From contig NZ_CP111121.1 in the NCBI RefSeq assembly GCF_026314945.1, positions 806,001-870,000 on the forward strand: DNA of 64,000 nt, given 5' to 3'. Shown piece after piece: positions 18,737 to 29,129 of this stretch. Source of the stretch: Chryseobacterium fluminis (GTDB lineage Bacteria; Bacteroidota; Bacteroidia; Flavobacteriales; Weeksellaceae). Numbering within the stretch: position 1 is the stretch's first letter; each line of letters starts with the position of its first letter. Made by a program: the position numbers and the translations under genes. Under the pieces are notes generated by a model. It was not told the origin of the DNA, searched no databases, and saw only the letters and a list, made by a program, of their open reading frames with translations.

Positions 18737-19285
18737 TTATAAGGTCTGTTCCTGGTGCTTGCCTTCTTTGATCTCCTCTACCATTTTAGCATTGAACGCG
18801 GGCAAATCTTTCGGTGTTCTGCTGGTTACCAATCCTTTGTCCACCACTACTTCACTATCTTCCCACTGGGCCCCTGCATTTTTAAGATCTTTACTGATTG
18901 AGTTTACTGAAGTCAGATTTCTGCCTTCTACTACCTCGGCATTAATTAAAATTTGCGGACCGTGGCATATTGCGGCTACCGGTTTGTGCTGCTGAAAGAA
19001 ATCTTTCACAAAACTCAAAGCCGTTTCGTTGGTTCTCAATTGATCGGGGTTAATGACTCCGCCAGGTAAAACCAGCGCATCATAATCTGAAGCACTTGCC
19101 TCGTCCAACGTTTTATCTACCGGATATTCTTTCCCCCAGTCCTTCTCTGCCCACGCTTTGATGGATCCTGATTCAGGGCTAATAATGTGAGCCGTCCATC
19201 CCTGCTGTTCCAAATATTCTTTTGGTGATGATAATTCGCTTTCTTCAAATCCATGGGTTGCTAAAATCGCAATTTTCTTTGACAT
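18737..19285 (-). CDS. DJ-1/PfpI family (type 1 glutamine amidotransferase-like) stress protein
   Basis: A 182-residue protein of the PfpI/YhbO/general stress protein 18 group. The nucleophile elbow AAICHGPQ places Cys107 next to His108, an acidic residue near the N-terminus (HGFEESEL) fits the conserved Glu, and the glycine motif LVLPGG is present. Proposed activities in the family are protease, glyoxalase or deglycase-type repair, with stress protection being the common phenotype; I cannot choose between them. It is a single gene with its own terminator. Confidence 0.9.
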   Translation of the reverse strand: MSKKIAILATHGFEESELSSPKEYLEQQGWTAHIISPESGSIKAWAEKDWGKEYPVDKTLDEASASDYDALVLPGGVINPDQLRTNETALSFVKDFFQQHKPVAAICHGPQILINAEVVEGRNLTSVNSISKDLKNAGAQWEDSEVVVDKGLVTSRTPKDLPAFNAKMVEEIKEGKHQEQTL

Positions 19286-19365
19286 AATATTAATGATTTT
19301 TAAGTGTGTATATCAGTACAAGAAAAAATAATGCCGTGGCATGGATTGTAAAAGATAAAATTTTG

Positions 19366-19518
19366 TTAAAAATTTAAATGTAATTCTTCCCAGATGGCAT
19401 CAGGTCTGACACCGTTTTTGCGTGTAGAGTAAAGTATTTTATGAGGATTCGGAAATTCTTTGCTATCCGGGCTCTTGAGCATCACAATGATAACTTTTTC
19501 CTGTGAACGAAATTTCAC
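19366..19518 (-). CDS. Small hypothetical protein with GTG start
   Basis: A 50-codon frame starting with GTG (KFRSQEKVIIVMLKSPDSKE...) begins 9 bases after the stop of the DUF1294 gene on the same strand and ends at TAA. The composition looks protein-like and the spacing suggests translational coupling. I do not recognise it. It could also be an untranslated tail of the DUF1294 transcript; homologues in other genomes would decide. Confidence 0.45.
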   Translation of the reverse strand: MKFRSQEKVIIVMLKSPDSKEFPNPHKILYSTRKNGVRPDAIWEELHLNF

Positions 19519-19527
19519 GCGGCAAAT

Positions 19528-20244
<717 letters not shown>

Positions 20245-20333
20245 TCTGTTCCTTGTAATGGGTGATTTTATCTGTGAGAAGTTATAAGATAAATAAACAA
20301 ACCTGAATTTTGTAAACCCAAATGATAAAAAGA

Positions 20334-20357
20334 AAGCCACCTCAAAAGAGGCGGCTT
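20334..20357 (-). terminator. Terminator after the YceI-like gene
   Basis: AAGCCaCCTC pairs with GAGGcGGCTT across an AAAA loop, with a T-run on the minus strand. Confidence 0.65.
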
Positions 20358-20378
20358 CATTACTATAGGGTCTAACAA

Positions 20379-21059
20379 TTATTTTTTTGCTTTTACGTCT
20401 ACTGCGATCTCGATGTCTTTGCTGATCATCCATTCTGCAGGGTCTGTTTCATCTGTTCCGAATTTAATACCCCAGTCTGTTCTGTTTACGGTAAATTTAG
20501 CCTGGATTGCTGCTGAGTTTTCCGTAACGTCCACTTTTGCAGGGAACGTAACATTAACTGTTTTCCCGGATAATGTAAGGTTTCCGCTTACTGTTTTATT
20601 GGCTCCGGCAACAGCGCCCTCTTTCGGAGCATCTTTAAGATCTGTTACGCTTGTAATTTTGAAATCAGAAGTCGGATTTTTTGCAACGTCAAAGAAGTCA
20701 GGATTTTTAAGGTGAGCTTCAAGGTCTGCCGGTTTTTTGTCTTTCTCCGTTACGGAAGCCGGATCTACTTTAATTGAGGTCATGTCGATCACGAAGCTTC
20801 CCGCAGAAAGCTGTCCGCCTTCGATATTCAAATCTCCGGATTTTACATTAATGGTCCCCCAACGTGGTGCAAAACCTCCTTTGTGAAATGCTTTCCAGTT
20901 TACCACGGAAGCAGCTACATCTACGGGTAAAACTTCCCCTTTACCTTCGGCAACAGTCTGTTCAGCTGAAGTTGCAGCAGTATCCGCTGATTTTTCTTTA
21001 TTACATGAGGCTGCCAATAATCCTACTGCGACTAACGCAATGACGCTAAGTTTTTTCAT
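20379..21059 (-). CDS. YceI family lipoprotein
   Basis: A 226-residue protein with a lipobox at AASC (Cys19), a Thr/Ala/Glu-rich linker and a YceI domain (about 45-225). Domain marks are VDVAASVVNWKAFHKGGFAP, the repeating G-x-L-x-I pattern, DFFDVAKNPTSDFKI and the end VDRTDWGI-like VNRTDWGIKFG. YceI proteins form a lipocalin-like barrel that can bind isoprenoid or other amphipathic molecules; many are exported and stress-induced. The ligand is unknown. It is a single gene with a terminator. Confidence 0.9.
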   Translation of the reverse strand: MKKLSVIALVAVGLLAASCNKEKSADTAATSAEQTVAEGKGEVLPVDVAASVVNWKAFHKGGFAPRWGTINVKSGDLNIEGGQLSAGSFVIDMTSIKVDPASVTEKDKKPADLEAHLKNPDFFDVAKNPTSDFKITSVTDLKDAPKEGAVAGANKTVSGNLTLSGKTVNVTFPAKVDVTENSAAIQAKFTVNRTDWGIKFGTDETDPAEWMISKDIEIAVDVKAKK

Positions 21060-21442
21060 ATTTTTTATTGTAAAAAGTTTATTTATTGAATCTAAGATAT
21101 TAAAATTTCAAGAAGAAATATGAATATCATTTTTTTTAACAGGTCAAAAATAAAACAATTAGACCGTGTGCCCACTTACCATAGATCAAGAAATGCGATT
21201 GGATTCGGAAAAGAAATAAGATTAAATATTGATTAAAAAATTGCTTTAAAACAAATAACATTCTCATTTTAAACGCATTATCAGATTGATATTTAATATT
21301 ATCCAACAGAAAAATAAAATCCCCAACGATAAAGTCGGGGAAAAAACTAATAACTGAGAATAAACCGATTGATTATTCTGTTACAAAAATAAATGACAGG
21401 AGATACATCCGTTTATGATTTCAATCGTATTGTAGAAAAAAT
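21060..21442. other. Non-coding AT-rich region beside the CRISPR locus
   Basis: No gene is supported. A hairpin at 21319-21342 (CCCC/GGGG arms with an internal mismatch) carries a T-run on the minus strand and could end a minus-strand transcript coming from the tandem elements to its right. Confidence 0.4.
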
Positions 21443-21474
21443 GGTGTGAATTGCTTTCAAAATTTATTATCTTC
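21443..21474 (+). repeat. Isolated 5' half of a CRISPR repeat
   Basis: This 32-base stretch matches positions 1-32 of the array's 47-bp repeat with one substitution (GGTGTGAATTGC... for GTTGTGAATTGC...). The 3' half is absent here; sequence diverges at AGCTGTTTAAACA. It lies about 890 bp before the array's decayed first repeat, which retains mainly the 3' half. Confidence 0.8.
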
Positions 21475-21490
21475 AGCTGTTTAAACATCA

Positions 21491-21933
21491 CTACCGCACG
21501 AATCCTTCGTGTGGTTGTCTGTAGTAAACCACAAAGGAAATCCAAAAGATTCTAAACACTTTAGTTAATTAAGTAATATACTTTACGCAGAAGAAGCACA
21601 CTTAAGTTTTTTGAAAATCTTTGATTTTCTTCTGAGGTACACTTATTTCTGCGGTGTCTTTTAAATTTTTTAAAATGTATTTAAGTGTGGGAGAACAACT
21701 ACAAACTGCACCGCTACCGCACGAATCCCTTCGTGTGGTTGTCTGTAGTAAACCACAAAGGAAATCCAAAAGATTCTAAACACTTTAGTTAATTAAGGTA
21801 TATACTTTACGCAGAAGAAGCACACTTAAGTTTTTTGAAAATCTTTGATTTTCTTCTGATGTATACTTAATTCTGCGGTGTCTTTTAAACTTTTTAAAAT
21901 GTATTTAAGTGTGGGAGAACAACTACAAACTGC
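21491..21933. repeat. Tandem duplication (about 220 bp x 2) with palindromic head and gene-fragment tail
   Basis: Copy 1 (21491-21713) and copy 2 (21714-21933) are nearly identical. Each starts with a palindromic unit CTACCGCACGAATCC...TTCGTGTGG, followed by GTTGTCTGTAGTAAACC. The rest, read on the minus strand, encodes a fragment ending LKDTAE, then I/L-S, then QKKIKDFQKT and stop. A diverged third unit follows from 21934. The palindromic unit recurs inverted near 34238-34278. Confidence 0.8.
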
Positions 21934-22027
21934 GACCTTACGAATCCCTTGGTGTGATTGTCTCTAGTAAACCACAAAGGAGATCCGAAAGATTTCTAAA
22001 CATTTAAGTTAATAAAAGTAATATGCT

Positions 22028-22249
22028 TTACGTAGAAAGAAGCACATTGAAGTCTTGTTGAAAATCTTTGATTTTCTCCTGAATTACACTTAATTCTGCA
22101 GTATTTTCTTCCCCGAAATAGTCCTTTAACGAAAGTTCCCCGCACTGGCAACTGGTTTTCAGCCGTTTTATAATGGTCTGAATTATTTTTACCAAGTTAA
22201 ACTTTGTAGAAAATCCTCTTTTCCTTCTGCTTAAATGGGTGAAATCCAT
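22028..22249 (-). CDS. Small ORF of unknown function, parent of the tandem fragments
   Basis: A 73-residue frame (MDFTHLSRRKRGF...; C-x-C at CQCGE; tail NTAELSVIQEKIKDFQQDF). I do not recognise it. The two upstream tandem units contain aligned fragments of its C-terminal half in the same register (C-x-C, L-K, D-T-A-E, I-K-D-F-Q), so substitutions have accumulated without breaking that frame, which modestly supports a coding past. It is basic at the N-terminus. It may be a remnant of a larger mobile-element gene. It lies between the half-repeats that bound the CRISPR array. Confidence 0.4.
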   Translation of the reverse strand: MDFTHLSRRKRGFSTKFNLVKIIQTIIKRLKTSCQCGELSLKDYFGEENTAELSVIQEKIKDFQQDFNVLLST

Positions 22250-22330
22250 TTCTCTATTTATCTTTTATGTTGATTTCCAGATTATTAGTCTTTTCATTGC
22301 AATCCAAAATTACTAATTTTCTCGGAACTC

Positions 22331-22916
22331 TTTTTTCCTGAATAAGTTTAAACAATTTTTTCGTGATAAGTCACAGTATAACCATTAATTTTCGTCATGG
22401 AGACATTGTTGTAAAGTGCTTTCAAAATTTATTATCTTCGTGATCAGTCACAGCAGAACCTGATTCAAGCCGTCCATCGATGCAGTTGTGAATTGCTTTC
22501 AAAATTTATTACCTTCGTGATCAGTCACAGCTAGATATTTCTGTCTGTGTAAGACCTTCTTGTTGTGAATTGCTTTCAAAATTTATTATCTTCGTGATCA
22601 GTCACAGCTCGGCTCCGCCTGCATCCTCGCCCGCTCCTGTTGTGAATTGCTTTCAAAATTTATTATCTTCGTGATCAGTCACAGCTCGGCTCCGCCTGCA
22701 TCCTCGCCCGCTCCTGTTGTGAATTGCTTTCAAAATTTATTATCTTCGTGATCAGTCACAGCAGTATAACCATCCGAAACCAGCTTTCGTATGTTGTGAA
22801 TTGCTTTCAAAATTTATTATCTTCGTGATCAGTCACAGCTTTACAACAGTTAAGAATATTAGGAAACGAGTTGTGAATTGCTTTCAAAATTTATTATCTT
22901 CGTGATCAGTCACAGC
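22331..22916 (+). CRISPR. Type II-C CRISPR array: 7 repeats of 47 bp plus 1 decayed, 30-bp spacers
   Basis: Intact repeats start at 22408, 22485, 22562, 22639, 22716, 22793 and 22870. The consensus starts GTTGTGAATTGCTTTCAAAA and ends TTCGTGATCAGTCACAGC. Every spacer is 30 bp (22455, 22532, 22609, 22686, 22763, 22840). Repeat 1 (22408) differs near its 5' end; repeat 2 has one change. A decayed repeat at 22331-22377 keeps its 3' half and is followed by exactly 30 bases before repeat 1, giving a seventh spacer. Spacers at 22609 and 22686 are identical and about 73% GC. The tracrRNA anti-repeat pairs with the repeat 5' part, so crRNAs are read on the plus strand. The repeat contains TATCTTCG, one mismatch from the -7 promoter element. 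Confidence 0.97.
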
Positions 22917-22920
22917 CTCA

Positions 22921-22957
22921 AAAAATAATCTACTGAAAATCAGTAGATTATTTTTAT
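22921..22957. terminator. Bidirectional terminator between the CRISPR array and cas2
   Basis: A perfect 15-bp stem (22921-22935 with 22941-22955, loop AAAAT) has T-runs in both directions. It separates plus-strand array transcripts from the minus-strand cas operon, ending both. Confidence 0.85.
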
Positions 22958-22973
22958 ATTTAGAATTAAAAAA

Positions 22974-24201
<1,228 letters not shown>

Positions 24202-24212
24202 TGATTTTGATT

Positions 24213-24734
24213 TTATTCCGGATAGTATTGAGCGTATAAATACTCCATATCGTCTGCAAAGCCATAACCGCAGCAGGAAGACCATTTTACACACTGCAAT
24301 GCCTTATCCTGAAACTGCTGCAGTAACCTGTTTTTCTTTAAAAATTCGAGGGCTGCTTTGTAATTATTAAACGCAGAATCATAAAACTGCATAGAATAAT
24401 CACCGTACAGGGCTGTAAGTTCACAGGCACTCTCAGAGAGATAAAGCATAACTTCCGCAAGATCTTCAGGCGAAGGCTGCAGATTTTTGAAATCTGAAAT
24501 GACTCGCTTGGCTACGGAAAAACGTTCTGTGCTTTTCATAGGATTTTCAACATTAAACTCCTTACGGATAAGCTTTTTATACTTATCGGCAAGTTGTTTT
24601 CCGCTGGTAGGATTAAGGTAGAACTGATAAAATTCTTTGACGGCCTTATTCTTTTCATACAAGTCTAAAATCTGCTCAATAATCTGCTCTTTTGTGAGCT
24701 TCTGAAGCTCTTTCTTTAATGCTGCTTTTGACAT
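24213..24734 (-). CDS. DUF6155-like helical protein inserted between cas9 and cas1
   Basis: A 173-residue, almost entirely helical, acidic-tailed protein. The N-terminus SKAALKKELQKLTKEQIIEQ, then LDLYEKNKAVKEFY and FYLNP, matches my recollection of the DUF6155 family of Bacteroidota. A late segment has CVKWSSCCGYGFADD, a possible metal or redox cluster. There are no membrane segments. It begins 2 bases after the cas9 stop and ends 11 bases before cas1, so it is translated as part of the cas operon. It does not resemble Csn2 (no P-loop-like fold features) or Cas4 (no RecB motifs). DUF6155 proteins also occur outside CRISPR loci as far as I recall, so a role in adaptation or Cas9 control is inference from position only. 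Confidence 0.8.
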   Translation of the reverse strand: MSKAALKKELQKLTKEQIIEQILDLYEKNKAVKEFYQFYLNPTSGKQLADKYKKLIRKEFNVENPMKSTERFSVAKRVISDFKNLQPSPEDLAEVMLYLSESACELTALYGDYSMQFYDSAFNNYKAALEFLKKNRLLQQFQDKALQCVKWSSCCGYGFADDMEYLYAQYYPE

Positions 24735-24736
24735 AA

Positions 24737-27700
24737 TTATGCTTTTATAATATTTCCTAAACGATCAACTTTAAGTTTCAGGCAGTGTTCTTTGATCATA
24801 AAACCATCCATCGAACGCTCCATTTTATTTAAAGTAGAAAATTCTTTTTTATTAACAATGGATGTGGCAATGTCCTGCCGTAAAAAAAACATCTGACTTC
24901 CCGAAAAACTTATCACTTTATATATTCTTCCGCTCTGTTCCGGTGTTAAATTTTTAAAATCAATATGATTAACATATTCAAGCTCGTCCTCTAAAGGAAC
25001 ATATACCAAATCATTCGGACACAGATAAAAATCCCCGGGTCCTTTTAACTCAACAACAGACAGACCTTGTTTTTGTCTTTCAATGACTTCATTTAAAGGA
25101 ATTGTTTTGTAACTTCTCTTTCTGTTTTTATCCTCATACACGGCAAAAAATAAATTGGTTCCTTTGGCAGCCTCTACATATTTATCTTTTTTGTTTCCTG
25201 ACTGCCCCAAAGAAAATTTACTTCCCATTTCAAAAACCCTGACTTTATTGATGGGCTGATGAGGTTTTCCGTCGTTATATTTTTCTATGTTTTTATTCAG
25301 ATCCTCAATTCCCTCGGGAGAAAATGCCAGTTCCGGACTTCCTTTACCATTCAGATAATTTCTAAGAATTTTCTGAATTCCTGTGTCAGAGACAGAATTA
25401 ATCGACTTCAAATCGAAAGAAGAATCAAGACTTTTTCTTGTGGCGGTCAATATTTTTCCTTTAGGAACCTTTACCCACGGCAAATCAATCTTTCCGGAAA
25501 CCGTCTCTTTATGCATGGGTTTTCTTATGGCCCAGTTTGTTCCGGTCTGCTCCACCTTCTCCTTGGATTTTACGCCATCCTTTTCTACATATTTTTCATA
25601 ATAATTGGTCGCTTTATTAATTACACGGAGGTTTTGTTTAAAGCTGACAATAATTTTCTCCAAACTGTTTTTAGCGTCAACCGTAAAGTGATCCCAGGGC
25701 TTTAAAAAATGTTTCGGTATTTCTCTTTCTACTATATTTCCGGTATGCGGATGATGATAAACCGCTCTCTCAAAGCTCATCAGTTTCTTTTTCAGATCGT
25801 AACGTCGGGTATCTGATTTTGCCGACTGGTTGTTAAGTAAATTTACGTGGTCCCTGGTAGCACAGGCAATCACCAGAGCATCCAGAGCATGATGGCGATG
25901 ATCGATCCTTTTCTTCGAAAATCCTTTTGAAAATTCAATAGGAACGGTTGGTAAAAGCTTCCTGTGATTTTCATTCCACGAAGTAAAATCTGTTGAATCT
26001 GTCAGTGTATTCATCCTTTCAAAACGGGGCAAGATCAAATCGTTCCAGATATCATTTAAACCCCAGTCCTGCTTAAGGCGGGTCGTAATTTTTCCGTTTC
26101 CGGGAACTATATTCTTAGAATTAATCCCCTCATCTGTTCCGTCTTCCACCCTCACGATATGAGAAAGGACACCCGAAATATACTTACTGATGTGGCGCGT
26201 GTCGTTCAGTTGACGTTCAATCATTTTTTCAGGAATCTCCTCCAGAAGAAGTTTCGTTCTTTTGCTCCAGTTATGGGCGTAATGCTTTTTTACAAAATCT
26301 TCATATTCATCCACCTTAAAAACTGTTACCCTTTTTCCTAATCCTAATTCAATCACCGTTCCGCCGAATTGTTTGATAAATCCAAGACCGATATAGTTAT
26401 CTTTAAGTTTATTCACCGTAGATTCACATATAATCTTATTGCTGAAACTGTCATCGAAGTAACGGCTTTGCGGAATAATATGTTCAATTTCATATTCCGG
26501 GGTAAAAAGTTTATTTAACGGGATGATCTGTCCCGTATACGGAGATTTGTATTTCTGTTCCAGCCAGAGTTTATACCTTTTTAAGTCTGAAGGAGATGGC
26601 TGTGCCGTTTTGCTGATTTTGAGAATATCATCCTCAATGTCAATATCGGATTTTAAAATTCCATCTTCATAAATTTTCAGGATTTCCTGTTGCATCGGTG
26701 AGTAAGGACGGACATTTTCAACGGAACGGTCATTCATCATTTCAGCTAATAAAGCTTTAATACGGAGATTCGTGTTTTCATTATCCATAACCATACCGGT
26801 GATTTGCTTACGGTCTTCAGCCGTATTTTTCATTTCCCGCCCAAGCTCGATATGAATTTCACTGAAAAAGTCTTTGGTGCCGCCTCCGTATTTCATCCAA
26901 ATATCTTTTACCACCCGGAGTGTTTCCGTAATCACCTGTTCTACTATCGGATTACGGAGCGAATGCTGCTTAAATTCCTTCAAAAATTCTTCCAGGTCAT
27001 CAGGAGAATTCCACTTGCCGGTCATTGATGCTTCCGAATGCCTGCCGTAAATAACATATTGGGCCAGCCATAGCTGCAGACCCTGGAAATCATTCTCAGT
27101 CGTCAGATATATTGCTTTTTCTCTTACTTTATCTTTAATATCTGCATCATATCCTCCGGTAATTATTTTATGAATTCTGTCCCTGGAACCATGATCGATA
27201 TTTTCATAGGTCCAGTATTTCCCCAATCTCATCAGGGACAGCAATTTTTTAATTGCTTTTTCTGAGAAAGAACCATACTCACTTTTAAACGGCGGGAATT
27301 TTCTGAAGGCTTCCAAAAATGCATTTTCATCCAGATTATTTTTTGCGGCAAAAGATTTCAGCGCCTTTTCATATTCTGTTTTATCATTTACGGAATAGAT
27401 GATGTGCCAGATCTTCTGTTCGGTTTCTCTTGTCAGAAAATCCTGAGAAATATTTTCGACCTTTTCCAGCCTGGATGAAATCATTGCCCTGGTTTCGTTG
27501 CAGTGATACTTTTTATCTTCTACAAAATTCCAGCGATGCGTTTTCTCACTTAATTTAAGATGTCTGAGTAATGACTTTTGGTCAACTTCCCTCCGGTTAT
27601 TTAAAAATTCAAAAAGGTTTTCGAAATCTTCAGTAGTATTTAAAAATTCTCCTGTCACATTCTCATCATCGTCTTTTTTATAAATGGTAAGATTAAAGAT

Positions 27701-29026
27701 CCATTGCCATAGACGGAATTCCTGGTAATATGGGTTAGATTTGGGAATCGCTTTCAGGTACTGTATATGTTCTGATCCACTTTCATCTTTATATTTTCTG
27801 AACTCCAGGGTGCAGTTGGAAACAGAAGATTTCTGACTTTTTAAAGGCCTCTGATAAAAGATGATATCATCCATAAAAAGATGGACGAAATCTTTTTTAC
27901 TCAGGATCAATTGATGGGATTCGTTATTTCGGTACAGTTCACGAATACAGTCACTGTATAGATCATCATTTTGCAGCTCCTGGTGAAATTCTTTCTGCTT
28001 TTCTAAGATTTGCTTTAATTCTGCCTTATAAAACTTTCTTTCGATGGTACGGACCAGTTTTCCTTTGATTTTCTGTTTCGGATTGTCAAGCAGCGTCTCA
28101 TAAATATAGGTCCCTACGGTTTTGTGGGATTTATCGATTTCCTGTTCGGTTTTCTTTTTTATCAGCGTCCAGTCATTTTCACCCGGCGCACGGAAGCTTC
28201 TTTTTTCATTTCCATCTTTATCGGTTTTAACGCTTCCATCGTCATTCAGATCGGTGGTGACAATAAAATCTCTTGTCTTATCTTTCCAGTCAGATAAAGG
28301 TATTTTACTGGGACGCCTGTAAATCCACCCATTTTCCAAAACCAGAGAATACCAGATCTCAGACTTTCCTTTTTGAGGCTCGTCTGCCAGAACATCTGTG
28401 ATTTTTAAAGCGTAAAACTCCACCCGTTTATTCGGGTTCTCTTCTTCCTCCTCACCACGCAGCTGATAATAACCCCGTTTCTGATTAAAATTCAATAGAA
28501 TCCAGGCCAGCTCTTCCTTTTCAATTTTATGGGTAAGTGCTTTTTTTCTCAGATAATAGATGGTCCAGTCATAAGGAACTTTTTTATTATTTTCTGACAG
28601 TTGAGGCTGATGATCCTTGAATTCCTCAAGCATTTCCTGAAAAGAATTTTTGAAAATAAAACCTTCATTATCATACGCCAGCTTAGGTTCCGTTTCTTCT
28701 TTAAACTTCCCGAACCTTTTCTCAAAATCGATTTGTAAAGCGTAATGTTGAGGTAAAAAACGGAGAACATTCAAAACTCTGTGAAGTCTCTCTCTTCGCA
28801 GTAAAAATCTTTCCCGCAATCTTCTTACCCCCCGATATCCCGTTCTTACAGCTGTCTGTGAAACCGAATTTCCTTTTCCGAACTCTCCCAGAATATCCTG
28901 TGACATCGGGATGATCCTGCTTCCCATCCCGAGAATTTCTCCCTGTCTATTCTGAAAATCCTGTCTGATAAGAGCCCATCCGATGGAGTTGGTTCCTAAA
29001 TCTAAGCCTAATATATTTTTCATCAT
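24737..29026 (-). CDS. cas9: CRISPR-associated endonuclease Cas9 (type II-C, long form)
   Basis: A 1429-residue RNA-guided nuclease. RuvC-I is GLDLGTNSIGWALI (Asp9), followed by an Arg-rich bridge helix (RGVRRLRERFLLRRERLHRV). RuvC-II is IHIELGREM (Glu727), the HNH core is EYEIEHIIPQSRYFDD (His849) and RuvC-III is HHALDALVIACAT (His1045/1046, Asp1049). All catalytic residues are intact, so cleavage is expected. The length is typical of the long Cas9 group of Bacteroidota and well above the 1000-1100 residues of compact II-C enzymes. Two adjacent ATGs begin the gene; the second (29023) is equally possible. A tracrRNA is encoded divergently upstream. The adjacent genes are the DUF6155-like gene, cas1 and cas2. 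Confidence 0.98.
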   Translation of the reverse strand: MMKNILGLDLGTNSIGWALIRQDFQNRQGEILGMGSRIIPMSQDILGEFGKGNSVSQTAVRTGYRGVRRLRERFLLRRERLHRVLNVLRFLPQHYALQIDFEKRFGKFKEETEPKLAYDNEGFIFKNSFQEMLEEFKDHQPQLSENNKKVPYDWTIYYLRKKALTHKIEKEELAWILLNFNQKRGYYQLRGEEEEENPNKRVEFYALKITDVLADEPQKGKSEIWYSLVLENGWIYRRPSKIPLSDWKDKTRDFIVTTDLNDDGSVKTDKDGNEKRSFRAPGENDWTLIKKKTEQEIDKSHKTVGTYIYETLLDNPKQKIKGKLVRTIERKFYKAELKQILEKQKEFHQELQNDDLYSDCIRELYRNNESHQLILSKKDFVHLFMDDIIFYQRPLKSQKSSVSNCTLEFRKYKDESGSEHIQYLKAIPKSNPYYQEFRLWQWIFNLTIYKKDDDENVTGEFLNTTEDFENLFEFLNNRREVDQKSLLRHLKLSEKTHRWNFVEDKKYHCNETRAMISSRLEKVENISQDFLTRETEQKIWHIIYSVNDKTEYEKALKSFAAKNNLDENAFLEAFRKFPPFKSEYGSFSEKAIKKLLSLMRLGKYWTYENIDHGSRDRIHKIITGGYDADIKDKVREKAIYLTTENDFQGLQLWLAQYVIYGRHSEASMTGKWNSPDDLEEFLKEFKQHSLRNPIVEQVITETLRVVKDIWMKYGGGTKDFFSEIHIELGREMKNTAEDRKQITGMVMDNENTNLRIKALLAEMMNDRSVENVRPYSPMQQEILKIYEDGILKSDIDIEDDILKISKTAQPSPSDLKRYKLWLEQKYKSPYTGQIIPLNKLFTPEYEIEHIIPQSRYFDDSFSNKIICESTVNKLKDNYIGLGFIKQFGGTVIELGLGKRVTVFKVDEYEDFVKKHYAHNWSKRTKLLLEEIPEKMIERQLNDTRHISKYISGVLSHIVRVEDGTDEGINSKNIVPGNGKITTRLKQDWGLNDIWNDLILPRFERMNTLTDSTDFTSWNENHRKLLPTVPIEFSKGFSKKRIDHRHHALDALVIACATRDHVNLLNNQSAKSDTRRYDLKKKLMSFERAVYHHPHTGNIVEREIPKHFLKPWDHFTVDAKNSLEKIIVSFKQNLRVINKATNYYEKYVEKDGVKSKEKVEQTGTNWAIRKPMHKETVSGKIDLPWVKVPKGKILTATRKSLDSSFDLKSINSVSDTGIQKILRNYLNGKGSPELAFSPEGIEDLNKNIEKYNDGKPHQPINKVRVFEMGSKFSLGQSGNKKDKYVEAAKGTNLFFAVYEDKNRKRSYKTIPLNEVIERQKQGLSVVELKGPGDFYLCPNDLVYVPLEDELEYVNHIDFKNLTPEQSGRIYKVISFSGSQMFFLRQDIATSIVNKKEFSTLNKMERSMDGFMIKEHCLKLKVDRLGNIIKA

Positions 29027-29117
29027 TTTTTACGTTCTTTGAAATTGTCTTAAAAATAAAAAGAAAAAAAACAGCAAAAATGAGATTTCCCGTAAATCAT
29101 CTCTGGAGTTTTTCACC

Positions 29118-29125
29118 TATATTTG
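29118..29125 (+). promoter_or_regulatory. -7 promoter element of the tracrRNA
   Basis: TATATTTG, an exact TAnnTTTG match, ends 5 bases before the expected tracrRNA start near 29130. No clear -33 element. Confidence 0.65.
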
Positions 29126-29129
29126 TATC

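Noticed and set aside
22763..22792. Self-targeting of the window by a spacer
   Set aside because: Spacer 5 and the decayed spacer 0 share only an 11-base stretch (AGTATAACCAT); no full match to any spacer was noticed outside the array.
24202..24294. Longer Cas1 start adding 31 residues
   Set aside because: The extension overlaps the DUF6155-like gene and has no Cas1 similarity; MITRSIYIGN is the standard N-terminus.
24213..24734. Interpretation of the extra cas-operon gene as csn2 or cas4
   Set aside because: It shows no Csn2-like P-loop-derived fold features and none of the RecB-type or cysteine-cluster motifs of Cas4.
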